Positions 4,751 through 5,440 of a DNA stretch of 5,440 nt are shown here, piece after piece; position 1 is the stretch's first letter; every line of letters begins with the position of its first letter. The translations under genes and the position numbers were made by a program. The stretch comes from Alphaproteobacteria bacterium. GTDB lineage: Bacteria > Pseudomonadota > Alphaproteobacteria > RF32 > CAG-239. The notes under the pieces are model-generated. The model searched no databases. It was not told the origin of the DNA and was given only the letters and a program-made list of their open reading frames with translations. Location: the NCBI GenBank assembly GCA_017452115.1, contig JAFTNB010000158.1, positions 1 to 5,440 of the forward strand, given 5' to 3'.

Positions 4751-5155
4751 ATGACTGAAATCCGCGTCATAAAAAAACGGAAAGATTTTATAAAAGTCGC
4801 CCAAAGCGGTCAGAAAGTGATTCTATCTTCTCTGATACTTCAGGCGGCTTTTAATTTTAAATGTCCGGATAACACGTATGAAGTAGGATATACCGCCACC
4901 AAAAAATTAGGCAAAGCTCACATTCGCAATCGCACCAAAAGAAGACTACGGGTGCTGGCTCGAGAATTTTTACCTTACAATCATCTTCCACAAGTACAAT
5001 ATGTTCTTATTGGTCGCTATAATACTGCCGACTGCCCTTTTGAACAACTGCGTTTAGATATGCAGTATGCCCTCAAAAAAATTCACAAACTGTTACACAA
5101 AGAAATTTCCACACATGAAGAAAATTCTCCTCAAAATTCTGATTCTTCCAATTAG
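4751..5155 (+). CDS. rnpA: Ribonuclease P protein component
   Basis: This 134-residue basic protein cofactor binds the RNase P RNA and the 5' leader of precursor tRNAs so that the ribozyme can mature tRNA 5' ends. The family hallmark is the basic RNR motif in [19 protein letters not shown] (49-67, with R59-N60-R61). The N-terminal [14 protein letters not shown] (7-20) corresponds to the usual L-x-x-x-x-D-F-x-x-V region with a glycine at its end, and VLIGRY (85-90) precedes the C-terminal helix (about 97-117). A hydrophilic tail rich in Ser, Asn and Glu follows (118-134) and is probably unstructured. The start follows rpmH by 12 bases and has no convincing Shine-Dalgarno sequence, so translation may be coupled to rpmH. 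Its last 41 bases overlap yidD. Confidence 0.95.
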   Translation: MTEIRVIKKRKDFIKVAQSGQKVILSSLILQAAFNFKCPDNTYEVGYTATKKLGKAHIRNRTKRRLRVLAREFLPYNHLPQVQYVLIGRYNTADCPFEQLRLDMQYALKKIHKLLHKEISTHEENSPQNSDSSN

Positions 5156-5363
5156 ATTCTATCAAAAATTTGTTTCTCCGCTTTTTCCGGGAGTATGCCG
5201 TTATCGCCCCACTTGTTCTGAATATATGATAGAAGCCATTGAAATCCATGGTATAGTAAAAGGACTATATTTAGGCACCAAAAGAATCTTACGTTGTCAC
5301 CCTTGGGGAGGAAGTGGTTATGATCCGGTCCCTCCTAAAGAAAACACGGATAAACAGGCATAA
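5115..5363 (+). CDS. yidD: Membrane protein insertion efficiency factor YidD
   Basis: This 82-residue protein of the YidD family (PF01809, DUF37/haemolytic domain) is a membrane-associated protein that helps YidC insert inner-membrane proteins. After the amphipathic or hydrophobic N-terminus ([20 protein letters not shown]) come [18 protein letters not shown] (21-38), with the conserved cysteines C28 and C34, and the signature [17 protein letters not shown] (57-73), with C61. The length and every signature block are normal. The ATG at 5115 is preferred because the protein then begins as the family does; an upstream in-frame ATG at 5067 would add 16 atypical residues. The start lies within rnpA (41-base overlap), a common arrangement that implies coupled expression. 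The next gene, often yidC in this cluster, would be beyond the right edge; I see no terminator in the 77 bases that remain. Confidence 0.96.
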   Translation: MKKILLKILILPIRFYQKFVSPLFPGVCRYRPTCSEYMIEAIEIHGIVKGLYLGTKRILRCHPWGGSGYDPVPPKENTDKQA

Positions 5364-5440
5364 TTACTTGCTTAAAACCTAAAAATAGATTAAAAACTTC
5401 ATAAATAATAAATTAAGCGTACTGTCTTGCACAAATAAAA

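Noticed and set aside
5364..5440. Possible gene start or promoter after yidD
   Set aside because: No ATG or GTG on the plus strand opens a frame, the two TTG codons meet stops within a few codons, and the one minus-strand ATG meets a stop after seven codons. TTGCTT at 5368-5373 has only TAAAAA at the right spacing, which is too weak to call.

Overview
The window is AT-rich DNA and reads as chromosomal housekeeping sequence from an alphaproteobacterium with a low-GC genome. This placement is an inference from three things. The L28 C-terminus (IEHNGGLDAYL) and the L34 protein ([34 protein letters not shown]) look alphaproteobacterial. DnaB also carries extra residues between Walker A and the catalytic SLEMS motif, which I recall from alphaproteobacterial DnaB. 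I see no insertion sequence, prophage, tRNA, rRNA or CRISPR array. Every gene has similar base composition, and there is no clear sign of horizontal transfer.

Left part (1-1967): the window opens with the 3' end of rpmB (ribosomal protein L28), closed by a strong intrinsic terminator. Next come two DnaA-box-like 9-mers, a good sigma-70-type promoter and dnaB (replicative helicase). The dnaB stop codon overlaps tail-to-tail with a small, unrecognised, cysteine-containing gene on the minus strand. The apparent dnaB terminator, a 24-bp perfect palindrome followed by a T run, lies inside that minus-strand reading frame.

Middle part (1968-3646): a short AT-rich region separates the minus-strand small gene from a plus-strand three-gene operon. 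The operon holds two different tandem YcgN-family cysteine-cluster proteins (CxxCxxCC), joined by an ATGA stop/start overlap, and then a YgjP/DUF45-type zinc metallopeptidase that overlaps the second by 35 bases. This cysteine-rich cluster is the least understood part of the window. None of its genes has an assigned biochemical role that I know of.

Right part (3647-5440): a Bax-inhibitor-1/YccA-type seven-helix membrane protein has its own promoter, which overlaps an inverted repeat, and its own terminator. It is followed by the conserved rpmH-rnpA-yidD cluster (ribosomal protein L34, RNase P protein, membrane-insertion factor YidD). That cluster is driven by a near-consensus promoter with a leader of roughly 80 bases containing two possible hairpins. 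The last 77 bases after yidD hold no start codon leading to an open frame on either strand and no terminator that I can see. The operon may therefore continue past the edge, where yidC is the usual next gene.
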